From assembly GCF_000817815.1 (NCBI RefSeq), contig NZ_JPRD01000014.1:62001-126000 (forward strand): 64,000 nucleotides of DNA, given 5' to 3'. This document shows, piece by piece, positions 25,964-33,765 of this stretch; the first letter of the stretch is position 1; each line of letters begins with the position of its first letter. Both the position numbers and the translations under genes were made by a program. The notes under the pieces were generated by a model. That model was not told the origin of the DNA. It searched no databases and worked only from the letters and a program-made list of their open reading frames with translations. The stretch comes from Vibrio owensii CAIM 1854 = LMG 25443 (GTDB lineage Bacteria; Pseudomonadota; Gammaproteobacteria; Enterobacterales; Vibrionaceae).

Positions 25964-28900
25964 GCTCCTCTAACAATGGAACGTCTGTTTCTCTTTTCAT
26001 TGTTTCGACAAGAAGAGTCTCAGGATCTGTTCCTTTAAATTGCGCAAGCATATTTAAATTTTGAACGACAAACATTACAGGATCAAAATTCAATGTTGCT
26101 TGGCTATTCGTGGAAAGCTCCGGAATTTTTTGCATTTGAAGTTTAGTTCTTAGTTTTGTTCCCACCATTGTTGCAACTCTTCTTAGATGAGAGCTTTGAA
26201 GCGAAGGAATTCCTTTTACCTCATTCAACTGCGCCATTAGGTCGCAAGAAAGCTCTTCATCTGATACATATTTGTAATTTGAGAGGGCATCGACTCCCGA
26301 GATCACGTACTTATCTGGGTTTTGACGAATAAAACTGTGCTTTGTTAACCAGTGAGAAGCAATCCGAATCTGTTCATTGCATTTCATCTCTAGTTGAGAC
26401 CTTTCGGCACCATTGGTAGATGACATGAGCATTACTGTATACTCTTTTGCTTCTTCAAGAGCCTTTCGAGCCGCTGCACCAATCGCAACTTTGTTATGAC
26501 TAGTAATGCAGGCATGAGAACACTCATGGCAATTCATACGACCGTGCTCAATAATGACCTCTTCAGGGCATTTATTGTCGTAAGGACAAATGTGAGTATA
26601 GTTGATAGCTATACCTCGCCCACCTGACTCGTTAAGCACTTTAAGTGCATCCCCTGAACCAGCAAAAAACGGTAAACCTATTTCTGAGTCTATACCAGTA
26701 GAATCATCAAATACTTGACGTAACATTTCTTCAGTAACTAGTGATTCTTCCGCAGTAACAACACTGCTACTGCTCTGAACTTTATCTTTTATCGTGGTCA
26801 GAGCAATCGTATCCTCTGGCGTCGCCTTAGTATAAAAGCCGATGGTTCCTTTTGATTGCCCTGTATACGCCTTCACTGCATCTGTATCACCCGTAGTAAT
26901 ATTAATTACCGTAGCTAGCTGCACCCTTAAACTATGAGGAGTAATCGATGTTTTGGGTATCAAAGGAGAGTAGGCTACTGGCTCAGGTATATCCACATAT
27001 TGGCATAACATTACTTTAGTCAGTTCAGTTAAATTATGCTCTTTTAGACGCTCAAATTGCTCTACGGTAAGGTTACTAGGAGTCAATGTAATCTTGCTAT
27101 CAAAATTAATTCCGTGCTTGCCGAGCCACTCTTCAAACATAAAGATATAACCATCCATGTTTGGGTGGATACCTGTATGCTTAGCGGTACCTTGAAGAAG
27201 CGGACGAAATGATCCTTTCGCAGAATGCTCATTACTTTGATAGTGCATGGGCTCAGCAAAACTATCCTCTGTAAAGTTGCTCCGCATCTCTTTCGCATGA
27301 AGTAAAAGCAACATCACGTCTTCTTGAATACAACTTTCTAAACCCTGAGGCTTAACCTTATCGGTTCTAACCCTTAACGGAACATGAGTACTTGAAGGAT
27401 CAGAAGTTTGCGTCGGAGCATAATCGGCATCAAATGTATCCGCACACAAATAAGCAGAGTTAGACGAACGCTGACCCGCATAGGCTGATACACACAGGCT
27501 TAAAAGGCTGTGGTAGTTTCCGATATCAACCCTTTTCGAGTATTTACCTACGACCATTTTTCTAGAGCGTGGAGTCATCCAACTAGGTAATTTGATGTCC
27601 CCAATAGGAAGCTCTTTACCACCAATGTCAATTGAGCTCGGTATGTTGTAGCAAGTAAAATCCTTAGAATGTGTGATATTATTAATGTGCTCAAAGCCTT
27701 TAAGCTTTGACAAAGACTCCATCGCTTCGAATAACGCTTTTTTCCTCTCGCTTGATACTGATTCAGCAATTTTGACTGAAGAAGTAAACACTGCCGCTTT
27801 AGCGAGCTCTTTCAGCCACATGCGGAATACAATCCAATAGCCTACGTTAAAAGTCGCTTTCTTAGTTTTACCCAAAGGCTTGTAACCCACAGCTCTCAAT
27901 TGTGGGATAGGATTCTGTTTCAAATCTATCCCTTCAAGATCTCCGTATCTATCAATCGTTTCCTCAAAGTATCTGCGCAAGGCCGCGCATGTATCTCTTA
28001 GTTGGTTTGCACTCGATTTATCCTTTGAAAGAGAGCCTGAAGTCATTCCTTCAATAAAAGATAGGAGGGACATAGGGTAAATAACATCTTTCCCTCGTAC
28101 CTTTGCTTCCTTCAGATAGAGTCTATCCAAAACAGGATCTGTTTTTACGAAAACAGATCTTAGAAATTTGCTTGGGGTATCTGGGTACTCAAAAAAACAG
28201 TTAGGATTTCTTTTGTAAAACCATGGCAGGTAGCCAAAAAGATATGCGTTCAAGTATTGAAGGTGATTTGTACGGGCTTTAGCAGTATTTCGCTCAATAT
28301 CGCTAAGGTCAGTCCAAGCTAACTGTGTTGTTTTCCAAAGCGAATCACTAGAGACACTGATATTACTTGGTGAGTAATCGACTAGCTTTCGCGAAATATT
28401 GAATTCACCAAACGATACAACATCAGACTTTATATTCTGTCCGTACAGTAATTTGACACCTTTCTTGTATACCTCACCAAGCTCCATATTCTGAGTGCCT
28501 TGCTTTAATGATTGAAAATCACCAAAGACATTTGATAAGTACCCTGTTCGACTGGTAACAAGCTCTCCAGTCTGTGTCGCTTTAGAGGCTACACTTTTCG
28601 GTTTGAGAGTAGAGTAACGCTTTACAGCCTGCTCAACCCAACCATCGCTTAGTACGCCTTTCCTCTCAAGGTGCTGACACACTTGTTTCCAACTTAGATC
28701 TACATTCGGAGTAAAAAGGTAATGTTCAATACGAAAATCAGTAAATGATTCAACTGTCATCTCATCAAATGATTCAACTCCTCGACAAATCATGTAACGA
28801 GATATTGTAGAAACTTGAGAGGTCAAAGATTTGTAGCTGATATGCAGGTCATCAAGCCTAGATGTAAACATTCCTTCATATTTTTTTCTATGGGTATTAG

Positions 28901-29342
28901 GAACATCCACCATTATTTCCAAAGCAAGTCTCGGGTAGCATGAACTTATTGAGTTAGTCGCAAATATTTCATCCTTGACACCTCCACTAAACCTGAAGTG
29001 TGCTGGTAAGACTGCAACCTTTTTTCGAGCAGCATTCGCCAACAGTGCGCACAATGTTGAACGAAAGAAGCGCTTCTGGGTTTCATCGATATTGTTATCG
29101 GGTAACAGCTTATCCATTACCTCTGTCCATGTTGTTGCTTCACAGACATTGTTCAACAATATTTCAACCTTTTCGTTAGTCCACTCAAAGACATTAGTAT
29201 GTAACCACCAAACGCACCATAGCCTTTGTTGCTTATTTCGTTGAGGGACATTTGAAGGGCTAAAATATTCTATGTCAGCCTTCAAAGATTCAGCTATCGC
29301 AGCTAGATTTTCAGGTGTATAACTGGGTACCGCTTGAGTCAT
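25950..29342 (-). CDS. gmtZ: Gamma-mobile-trio integrase-like protein GmtZ
   Basis: A 1130-aa protein with no signal or TM. Toward the C-terminus it carries a tyrosine-recombinase-like motif: HSLR (803-806) and, 30 residues on, GTIGFYTKATPED with Tyr837 as possible nucleophile. Upstream Arg is less clear, so catalysis is unproven. A Cys-rich segment ICPYDNKCPEEV ... MNCHECSHAC (about 915-945) looks like a zinc knuckle. The first 750 residues have no recognised fold but a helical core-binding-like region is likely. Its ATG overlaps the gmtY stop by one base (TAATG), and gmtX overlaps its own end. It is far larger than TnpB of Tn554, its nearest functional analogue in layout. Confidence 0.88.
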   Translation of the reverse strand: MTQAVPSYTPENLAAIAESLKADIEYFSPSNVPQRNKQQRLWCVWWLHTNVFEWTNEKVEILLNNVCEATTWTEVMDKLLPDNNIDETQKRFFRSTLCALLANAARKKVAVLPAHFRFSGGVKDEIFATNSISSCYPRLALEIMVDVPNTHRKKYEGMFTSRLDDLHISYKSLTSQVSTISRYMICRGVESFDEMTVESFTDFRIEHYLFTPNVDLSWKQVCQHLERKGVLSDGWVEQAVKRYSTLKPKSVASKATQTGELVTSRTGYLSNVFGDFQSLKQGTQNMELGEVYKKGVKLLYGQNIKSDVVSFGEFNISRKLVDYSPSNISVSSDSLWKTTQLAWTDLSDIERNTAKARTNHLQYLNAYLFGYLPWFYKRNPNCFFEYPDTPSKFLRSVFVKTDPVLDRLYLKEAKVRGKDVIYPMSLLSFIEGMTSGSLSKDKSSANQLRDTCAALRRYFEETIDRYGDLEGIDLKQNPIPQLRAVGYKPLGKTKKATFNVGYWIVFRMWLKELAKAAVFTSSVKIAESVSSERKKALFEAMESLSKLKGFEHINNITHSKDFTCYNIPSSIDIGGKELPIGDIKLPSWMTPRSRKMVVGKYSKRVDIGNYHSLLSLCVSAYAGQRSSNSAYLCADTFDADYAPTQTSDPSSTHVPLRVRTDKVKPQGLESCIQEDVMLLLLHAKEMRSNFTEDSFAEPMHYQSNEHSAKGSFRPLLQGTAKHTGIHPNMDGYIFMFEEWLGKHGINFDSKITLTPSNLTVEQFERLKEHNLTELTKVMLCQYVDIPEPVAYSPLIPKTSITPHSLRVQLATVINITTGDTDAVKAYTGQSKGTIGFYTKATPEDTIALTTIKDKVQSSSSVVTAEESLVTEEMLRQVFDDSTGIDSEIGLPFFAGSGDALKVLNESGGRGIAINYTHICPYDNKCPEEVIIEHGRMNCHECSHACITSHNKVAIGAAARKALEEAKEYTVMLMSSTNGAERSQLEMKCNEQIRIASHWLTKHSFIRQNPDKYVISGVDALSNYKYVSDEELSCDLMAQLNEVKGIPSLQSSHLRRVATMVGTKLRTKLQMQKIPELSTNSQATLNFDPVMFVVQNLNMLAQFKGTDPETLLVETMKRETDVPLLEELELA

Positions 29343-30766
29343 TATTTCAATTTTGCTCCGAAGTAACTGTTGAGTTGTAGTTTTTGATCACTAAGTATCA
29401 ATTCGCTCTGCATGCCTTGCAAAGCTCTGTCAATCTTATTTTGAATTAGTTCCATTGCGGGTATAGCGTACACCTCAGTAGAGGGCAAATCTGAATGTGC
29501 CATTAAGCGCTGGACAATATGCTTATCAAGTCCTTGAATGGGCGTTCCATCTTTTTTGTAACCAATGACTAAATAGTTCAAACAATGTACTCCGTACATA
29601 TGGCGAAGGGAGTGTAGAGCCCACCCTCGGGGCATTGGTACTCCTCTCTGCTTGTATACACGCTTGAGAGCCTGTTTGAATGCATATTGTCTTGTTGCAT
29701 CAGATGAAAGAGCTAATGGACGACCTTGATACTCCCCCCGCCTCAACACAACAAAAAGAAAACTGTGCCCCACTTGCAACGGGTGCCTTTCTTTAACGAG
29801 ATAATCTTGCAACGTATCAAAAAAGATCGTTCTAAAAGGCTCTATAAAAAATGTTTCTGGTGTTGTTCGACCTTTGTAGGACATTCCTAGCGCTGTTTCA
29901 CCGCTAATAGCCTCAAACTCATTTCCATAAGCATGCGGTCTTGTTTTAGGATGAATACACTTAACTTTCTTGGCTTTTATATCAATATCTTGCAGTAAAA
30001 TATTGGCTGCTTCATTCTCCCGTAGCCCCGTCCCCATGATCAGTGATAGAAACAAACGATCACGTAATGTCTTGGTTTCATTCAATACTGGCAATGCATC
30101 TTCATGGGGTAATGCTTTTGCTATAGATGAGCCTTCTGGGGGAGGACTATAAAATGACTTTCTCGCTTTAAGAATTGAACTTTTACCCAATTTGGGGCCA
30201 TTACTAATTATTCCAGCAATGACTGAGCGCTTGAGTAGGCTCTTTCGTTCTTGAACTGGAATCTCTTTGCGGAAGAGGCTCCCCTCAAACATAATTTCAG
30301 GGGAAATAGACAAATCTATTAAGCCAAGCTCAGAGGCAGATAACATCTCAGCTTGAAATTGCGCAGATTCCCTTAAAAAACCTCTAACAGAAGAAATAAT
30401 TCTTTGATTAGTCGCATGGGATGAAGGCTTTCGCTTAGTTTTTTTAGCAGCCAAATAGGAAAGAGTTTCACTCGAAGTGTTACTTCCCAGAGACAGGTAA
30501 TTTGGAAACTGTAAGATAATTTCCGTTAATAAAGGAGTTCCTGTTTTCATCCCCACATTCAACTTCCCGATTTCATCTGGATCGTCCAGAACATTAAGGT
30601 AAGCGAAGAACACTCGAAGATCTGATGCCTTACTTTTCACTGTGTTGGCGGGTTCAATTCTAGCTATATTATTCATGTAGGAATTGAACGCTTCAACGGG
30701 AGCTCCATCAATATATAAAGCGTATGACTTTTGACCTGTTGTTAATTTAAAAGTGATAGTTTCCAT
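29342..30766 (-). CDS. gmtY: Gamma-mobile-trio tyrosine recombinase GmtY
   Basis: A 474-aa tyrosine recombinase with a complete catalytic set: Arg249 in GTGLRENEAA, HSLR (His385, Arg388), His424 in LMAHSD and nucleophile Tyr433 in STEVYAI. The N-terminal 170 residues form a core-binding domain. It should cut and rejoin the island termini via a covalent phosphotyrosine, with GmtZ and GmtX. The start codon has AGGAAG close upstream; a TATACT/AGTATA palindrome 26-42 bp before it could be an operator. It heads a tightly overlapping operon and is 150 bp from the replacement tRNA, at the right end of the island, as expected for an integrase. Cytoplasmic. Confidence 0.92.
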   Translation of the reverse strand: METITFKLTTGQKSYALYIDGAPVEAFNSYMNNIARIEPANTVKSKASDLRVFFAYLNVLDDPDEIGKLNVGMKTGTPLLTEIILQFPNYLSLGSNTSSETLSYLAAKKTKRKPSSHATNQRIISSVRGFLRESAQFQAEMLSASELGLIDLSISPEIMFEGSLFRKEIPVQERKSLLKRSVIAGIISNGPKLGKSSILKARKSFYSPPPEGSSIAKALPHEDALPVLNETKTLRDRLFLSLIMGTGLRENEAANILLQDIDIKAKKVKCIHPKTRPHAYGNEFEAISGETALGMSYKGRTTPETFFIEPFRTIFFDTLQDYLVKERHPLQVGHSFLFVVLRRGEYQGRPLALSSDATRQYAFKQALKRVYKQRGVPMPRGWALHSLRHMYGVHCLNYLVIGYKKDGTPIQGLDKHIVQRLMAHSDLPSTEVYAIPAMELIQNKIDRALQGMQSELILSDQKLQLNSYFGAKLK

Positions 30767-30792
30767 TACTTCCTACGTACGCACTGCCTTTT

Positions 30793-30808
30793 TATACTTT
30801 TTAGTATA
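30793..30808. promoter_or_regulatory. Palindrome upstream of gmtY
   Basis: TATACT-TTTT-AGTATA, perfect 6-bp arms with a 4-bp spacer, 27 to 42 bp before the gmtY start codon. Its location in the promoter region suits a repressor or recombinase operator. Function inferred. Confidence 0.5.
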
Positions 30809-30845
30809 TATCCAAGTGCAAGTCTAGTGCGTAGATATTGATAGA

Positions 30846-30879
30846 TAAAAAAAAACCATCGACTTCACATCGATGGTTT
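30846..30879 (-). terminator. Terminator of island tRNA-Arg
   Basis: On the minus strand a 10-bp stem AAACCATCGA/TCGATGGTTT with a 7-nt loop is followed by a run of T. It starts 35 nt beyond the tRNA CCA end and 80 bp before gmtY. It separates tRNA transcription from the recombinase operon. Confidence 0.9.
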
Positions 30880-30913
30880 CTTTACCTTAAGTAACTGAAC
30901 TCAAGGAAAAATA

Positions 30914-30990
30914 TGGCCAGGGTGGAGGGGCTCGAACCCCCGACCACAGACTTAGAAGGTCCGTGCTCTATCCAACTGAGCTACACCCCG
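30914..30990 (-). tRNA. tRNA-Arg(UCU), carried by the island
   Basis: Complete 77-nt tRNA: acceptor CGGGGTG/CACCCTG (one G-T), D-arm GCTC/GAGC with A20 in the loop, anticodon arm CGGAC-CTTCTAA-GTCTG (anticodon TCT), T-arm GGGGG-TTCGAGC-CCCTC, discriminator G and encoded CCA. It decodes AGA (and AGG), the same as the host gene broken by the island, but the two differ throughout the acceptor and T-arms, so it is not a duplicate. It lies inside the island, 51 bp from the right junction. No good promoter is seen between it and the broken half; the host promoter at 31113-31140 probably drives it. Terminator just downstream. Confidence 0.95.
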
Positions 30991-31028
30991 GTAGGTGTAC
31001 TATTGTAGCTTACGCATGCACTCAACTC

Positions 31029-31047
31029 TTATACTTTATAAGAACCT
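31029..31047. repeat. Right attachment site: 13-bp terminal inverted repeat plus 6-bp repeat
   Basis: TTATACTTTATAA (31029-31041), whose complement TTATAAAGTATAA matches the left terminus at 11/13, is flush against GAACCT (31042-31047), the copy of the 6-bp repeat. Defines the right end of the island. Confidence 0.85.
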
Positions 31048-31098
31048 ATGACCACATCCTTAGAAGGGACGTGCTCTATCCAGCTGAGCTAAGGGCGC
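31042..31098 (-). pseudogene. argU: 5' fragment of interrupted tRNA-Arg(UCU)
   Basis: Minus-strand sequence from GCGCCCTTAGCTCAG to ATAGGTTC: acceptor 5' strand, D-arm, anticodon arm with TCT, variable loop and the 5' part of the T-arm. It stops in the T-loop where island DNA begins (TTATAAAG instead of GAATCC). The 5' sequence GCGCCCTTAGCTCAG equals that of E. coli argU, which also neighbours folD and hosts a prophage. The fragment cannot form a T-arm or acceptor stem, so it is inactive. Confidence 0.93.
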
Positions 31099-31112
31099 GC
31101 TACAGGGACAGG

Positions 31113-31140
31113 ATTATACGAGTTCAAGCGCTTAAATCAA
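31113..31140 (-). promoter_or_regulatory. Native promoter of the tRNA-Arg gene
   Basis: Minus strand: TTGATT (-35, 31135-31140), 16-bp spacer, TATAAT (-10, 31113-31118), then a G/C-containing discriminator and the tRNA 5' end 14 nt further. The consensus -10 fits a strong stable-RNA promoter. It now reads through the broken tRNA half into the island tRNA. Confidence 0.8.
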
Positions 31141-31214
31141 CGGGTTTTCATAACATTCTGATCTGAATGCCTAAAAAAAGGGCACCAAAACGATAAATGT
31201 TCAAAAACACCACA

Positions 31215-31230
31215 AAGCAAACGTTTGCGT
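31215..31230. promoter_or_regulatory. PurR operator upstream of folD
   Basis: AAGCAAACGTTTGCGT matches the PurR consensus ACGCAAACGTTTGCGT at 15 of 16 positions. It lies about 75-90 bp before the folD ATG, so folD is probably repressed when purines are plentiful, as one-carbon genes often are. Confidence 0.8.
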
Positions 31231-31302
31231 ATGGATGTTAAATAGATTTTCTGCGACAATGCGCCGCAAATAATTTGCCTTCTCAATTTAAAAAGGAAAG
31301 TC

Positions 31303-32163
31303 ATGACTGCTCAAAATATAGATGGAACTCTCATTTCCCAAACTGTTCGATCCGAAGTTGCAGCACGTGTGAAAGCTCGCGTTGAGGCTGGCCTTCGTGC
31401 TCCTGGTCTTGCAGTTGTTTTAGTTGGTGAAGATCCAGCTTCTCAAGTTTACGTTGGCAGCAAACGCCGTGCGTGTGAAGAAGTTGGCTTTGTCTCTAAG
31501 TCTTTTGACCTTCCTGCGACAACGTCGGAAGAAGAGTTGTTGGCACTTATCGATGAGTTGAACAACGACGAAGAAATCGACGGCATTCTTGTTCAGTTGC
31601 CACTTCCTGCTGGCATCGATGCAACGCACGTTCTTGAGCGTATTCACCCAGAGAAAGACGTGGATGGCTTCCACCCTTACAACGTTGGTCGTCTAGCGCA
31701 GCGCATTCCTAAGCTTCGTTCTTGTACGCCAAAAGGCATCATTACGCTTCTTGACCGTTACAACATCGAACTACGCGGTAAGCATGCGGTAGTGGTTGGC
31801 GCATCAAACATTGTTGGTCGCCCAATGACACTTGAGCTGCTTCTTGCTGGTTGTACGACAACAACTTGTCACCGCTTTACTAAAGAGCTAGAAGGTCACG
31901 TTCGCCAAGCAGACCTTGTTGTGGTTGCGGTTGGTAAACCAAACTTCATTCCTGGTGAGTGGATTAAGAAAGGCGCTGTAGTGGTCGATGTGGGTATCAA
32001 CCGTCTTGAATCTGGTAAACTAGTGGGTGACGTTGAATACGATAAAGCACGTGAAAATGCGAGCTTCATTACGCCAGTACCGGGCGGCGTTGGCCCAATG
32101 ACGGTAGCAAGCTTGATTGAGAACACAATGCTGGCTTGCGAGCAGTTCCATACGAAGAAGTAG
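31303..32163 (+). CDS. folD: Bifunctional methylenetetrahydrofolate dehydrogenase/cyclohydrolase FolD
   Basis: A 286-aa enzyme that converts 5,10-methylene-THF to 10-formyl-THF in two steps (NADP-linked dehydrogenase, then cyclohydrolase), feeding purine and formyl-Met synthesis. Seen: [13 protein letters not shown] with catalytic Lys in the N-terminal domain, GILVQLPLP (the family signature), then the NADP-binding [10 protein letters not shown] and the C-terminal signature [12 protein letters not shown]. Length is normal. RBS AAAAAGGAAAG precedes the ATG. A PurR box upstream links it to purine control. The divergent upstream gene is the disrupted tRNA-Arg. Confidence 0.98.
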   Translation: MTAQNIDGTLISQTVRSEVAARVKARVEAGLRAPGLAVVLVGEDPASQVYVGSKRRACEEVGFVSKSFDLPATTSEEELLALIDELNNDEEIDGILVQLPLPAGIDATHVLERIHPEKDVDGFHPYNVGRLAQRIPKLRSCTPKGIITLLDRYNIELRGKHAVVVGASNIVGRPMTLELLLAGCTTTTCHRFTKELEGHVRQADLVVVAVGKPNFIPGEWIKKGAVVVDVGINRLESGKLVGDVEYDKARENASFITPVPGGVGPMTVASLIENTMLACEQFHTKK

Positions 32164-32190
32164 ATTCGAGATTCGAGATTCGAGATTCGA
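32163..32190. repeat. 7-bp tandem repeat, 4 copies
   Basis: GATTCGA repeated four times without error; the first base is the last base of the folD stop codon. Replication slippage could change copy number without affecting folD. Candidate VNTR. Confidence 0.9.
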
Positions 32191-32197
32191 AGAAATG

Positions 32198-32228
32198 AAA
32201 AGGGTTGACGATAAACGTCAACCCTTTT
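32198..32228. terminator. Terminator after folD
   Basis: Stem AAAAGGGTTGACG/CGTCAACCCTTTT, 13 bp with a 5-nt loop and A/T tracts on both sides. Lies between convergent folD and the nucleoside transporter gene; bidirectional by form. Confidence 0.9.
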
Positions 32229-32329
32229 GCTTTTTGAGGGAGTAAGAAGAAGTGCTTGAGCCAAAGCCCTCTCCTCTAATCTCTCGAAGCGACGCGTTCC
32301 CGATTCCAGAAGCGCAGCGCTCTAATAGG

Positions 32330-33529
32330 TTACAAACTCAAAATCACGCCAGCGATTGATGCGCTCATCAGGTTCGCCATTACGCCTGCTGCGATTGCAC
32401 GGAAACCGTATTTCGAAATGAATGAACGCTTCTCTGGTACGAGTGAGCCTAGGCCGCCAATTAGCATTGCCATGGTTGAGATGTTCGCGAAACCACACAG
32501 TGCGAAGGTTACGATAGCTTGTGAGTGTGCGCTTAGCTGAGACTTCACTTCCATCAGTTGGATGAAGGCTACGAACTCGTTTACCACAATCTTGTTACCG
32601 ATCAGTGAGCCAGCCACGATAGCTTCATTCCAAGGAATACCTAGCAACCATGCGATTGGTGCGAATAGGTAGCCAAGTACTAGCTCGAAGCTCAGTTCCA
32701 TGCCGAACAGACCACCGAACCAGCCTAGAATGCCGTTTAGCATGGCGATAACACTCACGAATGCCAATAGGGTTGCACCTACCGCCACTGCGATGCGTAG
32801 ACCAGACATTGCGCCGTCTGCCATTGCTTCAACCACATTGGTTGCACGTGGCATTTCTACTTGGTCTAGGTCGATATCTGGTGTTGTGGTGTCTGTCTCT
32901 GGCATCATGATTTTTGCCATCAGAAGACCCGCAGGCGCAGACATGAATGCCGCTGCGATTAGGAAGTTAAGATCCACACCCAGTGATGCGTAACCTACCA
33001 GCGTGCCACCAGCAACCGATGCCAAACCACCAGTCATTACTGCGAAGAACTGCGAATCACTCATGTGCTTCAGGTATGGCTTTACTACTAACGGCGCTTC
33101 AATCATACCAACGAAGATGTTCGCTGTTGCAGATAGCGATTCTGCACGACCTGTACCAAGCAAACGTTGAAGACCACCACCGATTAGGTTGATCACTTTT
33201 GGCATTAGACCGATGTGGTACAAACCAGAAATCAGTGCCGAGAAGAAGATGATGATACCAAGTACGTTAATCGCGAAGGTAAAGCCGTTGGTCGCAAGAC
33301 CGCCGAATAGGAACGCGATGCCCTCTTGACCGTAGTTGATTAGGTTAGAAACCGCGCCAGTTACTGCGTTAAGCGCTTCTTTACCCGCAGGTACGTAAAG
33401 TACCAATAGCGCGAAGATTACTTGCAGAGCAAAAGCCAAGGACACCGTTCGTAGACGAATGTTCTTACGGTTAGTCGAAAGCAGCCATGCTACGAATAGG
33501 ATGGCTACGATACCAAGAATTGAGTTCAT
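32330..33529 (-). CDS. nupC: Concentrative nucleoside transporter (NupC family)
   Basis: A 399-aa inner-membrane protein of the CNT family that imports nucleosides with a cation. Seen: N-terminal TM helices, the region GLASVAGGTLVGYASLGV, the gate helix region, GIPWNEAIVAGSLIGNKIVVNEFVAF and ALCGFANISTMAMLIGGLGSLVPEKR, all typical of NupC/CNT. The Vibrio homologues studied are Na+-driven; E. coli NupC is H+-driven, so the ion is not settled. Upstream it has a CRP-type site and a CytR/PurR-like ACGTTTGC motif, fitting carbon-source and nucleoside control. Vibrios often have several CNT paralogues. Monocistronic. Confidence 0.93.
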   Translation of the reverse strand: MNSILGIVAILFVAWLLSTNRKNIRLRTVSLAFALQVIFALLVLYVPAGKEALNAVTGAVSNLINYGQEGIAFLFGGLATNGFTFAINVLGIIIFFSALISGLYHIGLMPKVINLIGGGLQRLLGTGRAESLSATANIFVGMIEAPLVVKPYLKHMSDSQFFAVMTGGLASVAGGTLVGYASLGVDLNFLIAAAFMSAPAGLLMAKIMMPETDTTTPDIDLDQVEMPRATNVVEAMADGAMSGLRIAVAVGATLLAFVSVIAMLNGILGWFGGLFGMELSFELVLGYLFAPIAWLLGIPWNEAIVAGSLIGNKIVVNEFVAFIQLMEVKSQLSAHSQAIVTFALCGFANISTMAMLIGGLGSLVPEKRSFISKYGFRAIAAGVMANLMSASIAGVILSL

Positions 33530-33672
33530 AAAATGAATCCGACAAAAGGGGGAACAGGAAAGGCGTCGGATTGTATAGAGTGAAAGAAATGCTGCAAGTT
33601 GGGGATGTTAACAGGCTGAGAATCTCGCTTGCTCACTATTTGAGCAGCAAAATAACTCGTTGAATTAAATAA

Positions 33673-33754
33673 AGATAAACGTTTGCCTAAAGTTATTATT
33701 TCCAAATGGAAAAGATGTTTCTGAATTTGGAAAAATTTTGTGATTCAAATCACC
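33673..33754. promoter_or_regulatory. Candidate CytR/PurR-like and CRP sites upstream of nupC
   Basis: TGTGATTCAAATCACC at 33739-33754 fits the CRP consensus TGTGA-N6-TCACA with one mismatch. AGATAAACGTTTGCCT at 33673-33688 has the ACGTTTGC core of LacI-family (CytR/PurR) operators. A TTTCCA/TGGAAA palindrome lies between. The pattern agrees with CRP-CytR control of nupC in enterics. Confidence 0.6.
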
Positions 33755-33765
33755 TTATGTATTCC

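Larger units (their letters stand above)
3742..31041. mobile_element. Gamma-mobile-trio genomic island inserted in tRNA-Arg(UCU)
   Basis: A 27.3-kb element bounded by 6-bp direct repeats and 13-bp imperfect inverted termini, splitting the host tRNA-Arg gene into a 57-nt and a 26-nt part. It carries the three-gene recombinase module at the right end, a replacement tRNA-Arg(UCU), an effector/immunity pair for type VI secretion, a type I restriction-modification operon, an Mrr-like endonuclease and about ten unrecognised genes. Base composition is visibly richer in A+T than the flanking housekeeping genes. No conjugation or phage structural genes are present, so transfer must be helped by natural transformation, a co-resident element or phage (inference). 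GmtY/Z/X islands are known in Vibrio for carrying anti-phage systems and T6SS effectors. Confidence 0.9.

Noticed and set aside
25328-30766. Prophage or ICE
   Set aside because: No phage structural, replication or conjugation genes between the ends; only the recombinase trio.
31042-31098. Second intact tRNA-Arg beside 30914-30990
   Set aside because: The sequence has a normal 5' half but enters unrelated island DNA in the T-loop; T-arm and acceptor 3' strand are missing.
30914-31098. Ordinary tandem tRNA-Arg array of the host
   Set aside because: The complete tRNA is on the island side of the junction; if the array were ancestral, the second copy would lie next to the 3' fragment at 3716.
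31420-31674. ORF on the minus strand within folD
   Set aside because: Shadow of folD with no RBS and no domain.
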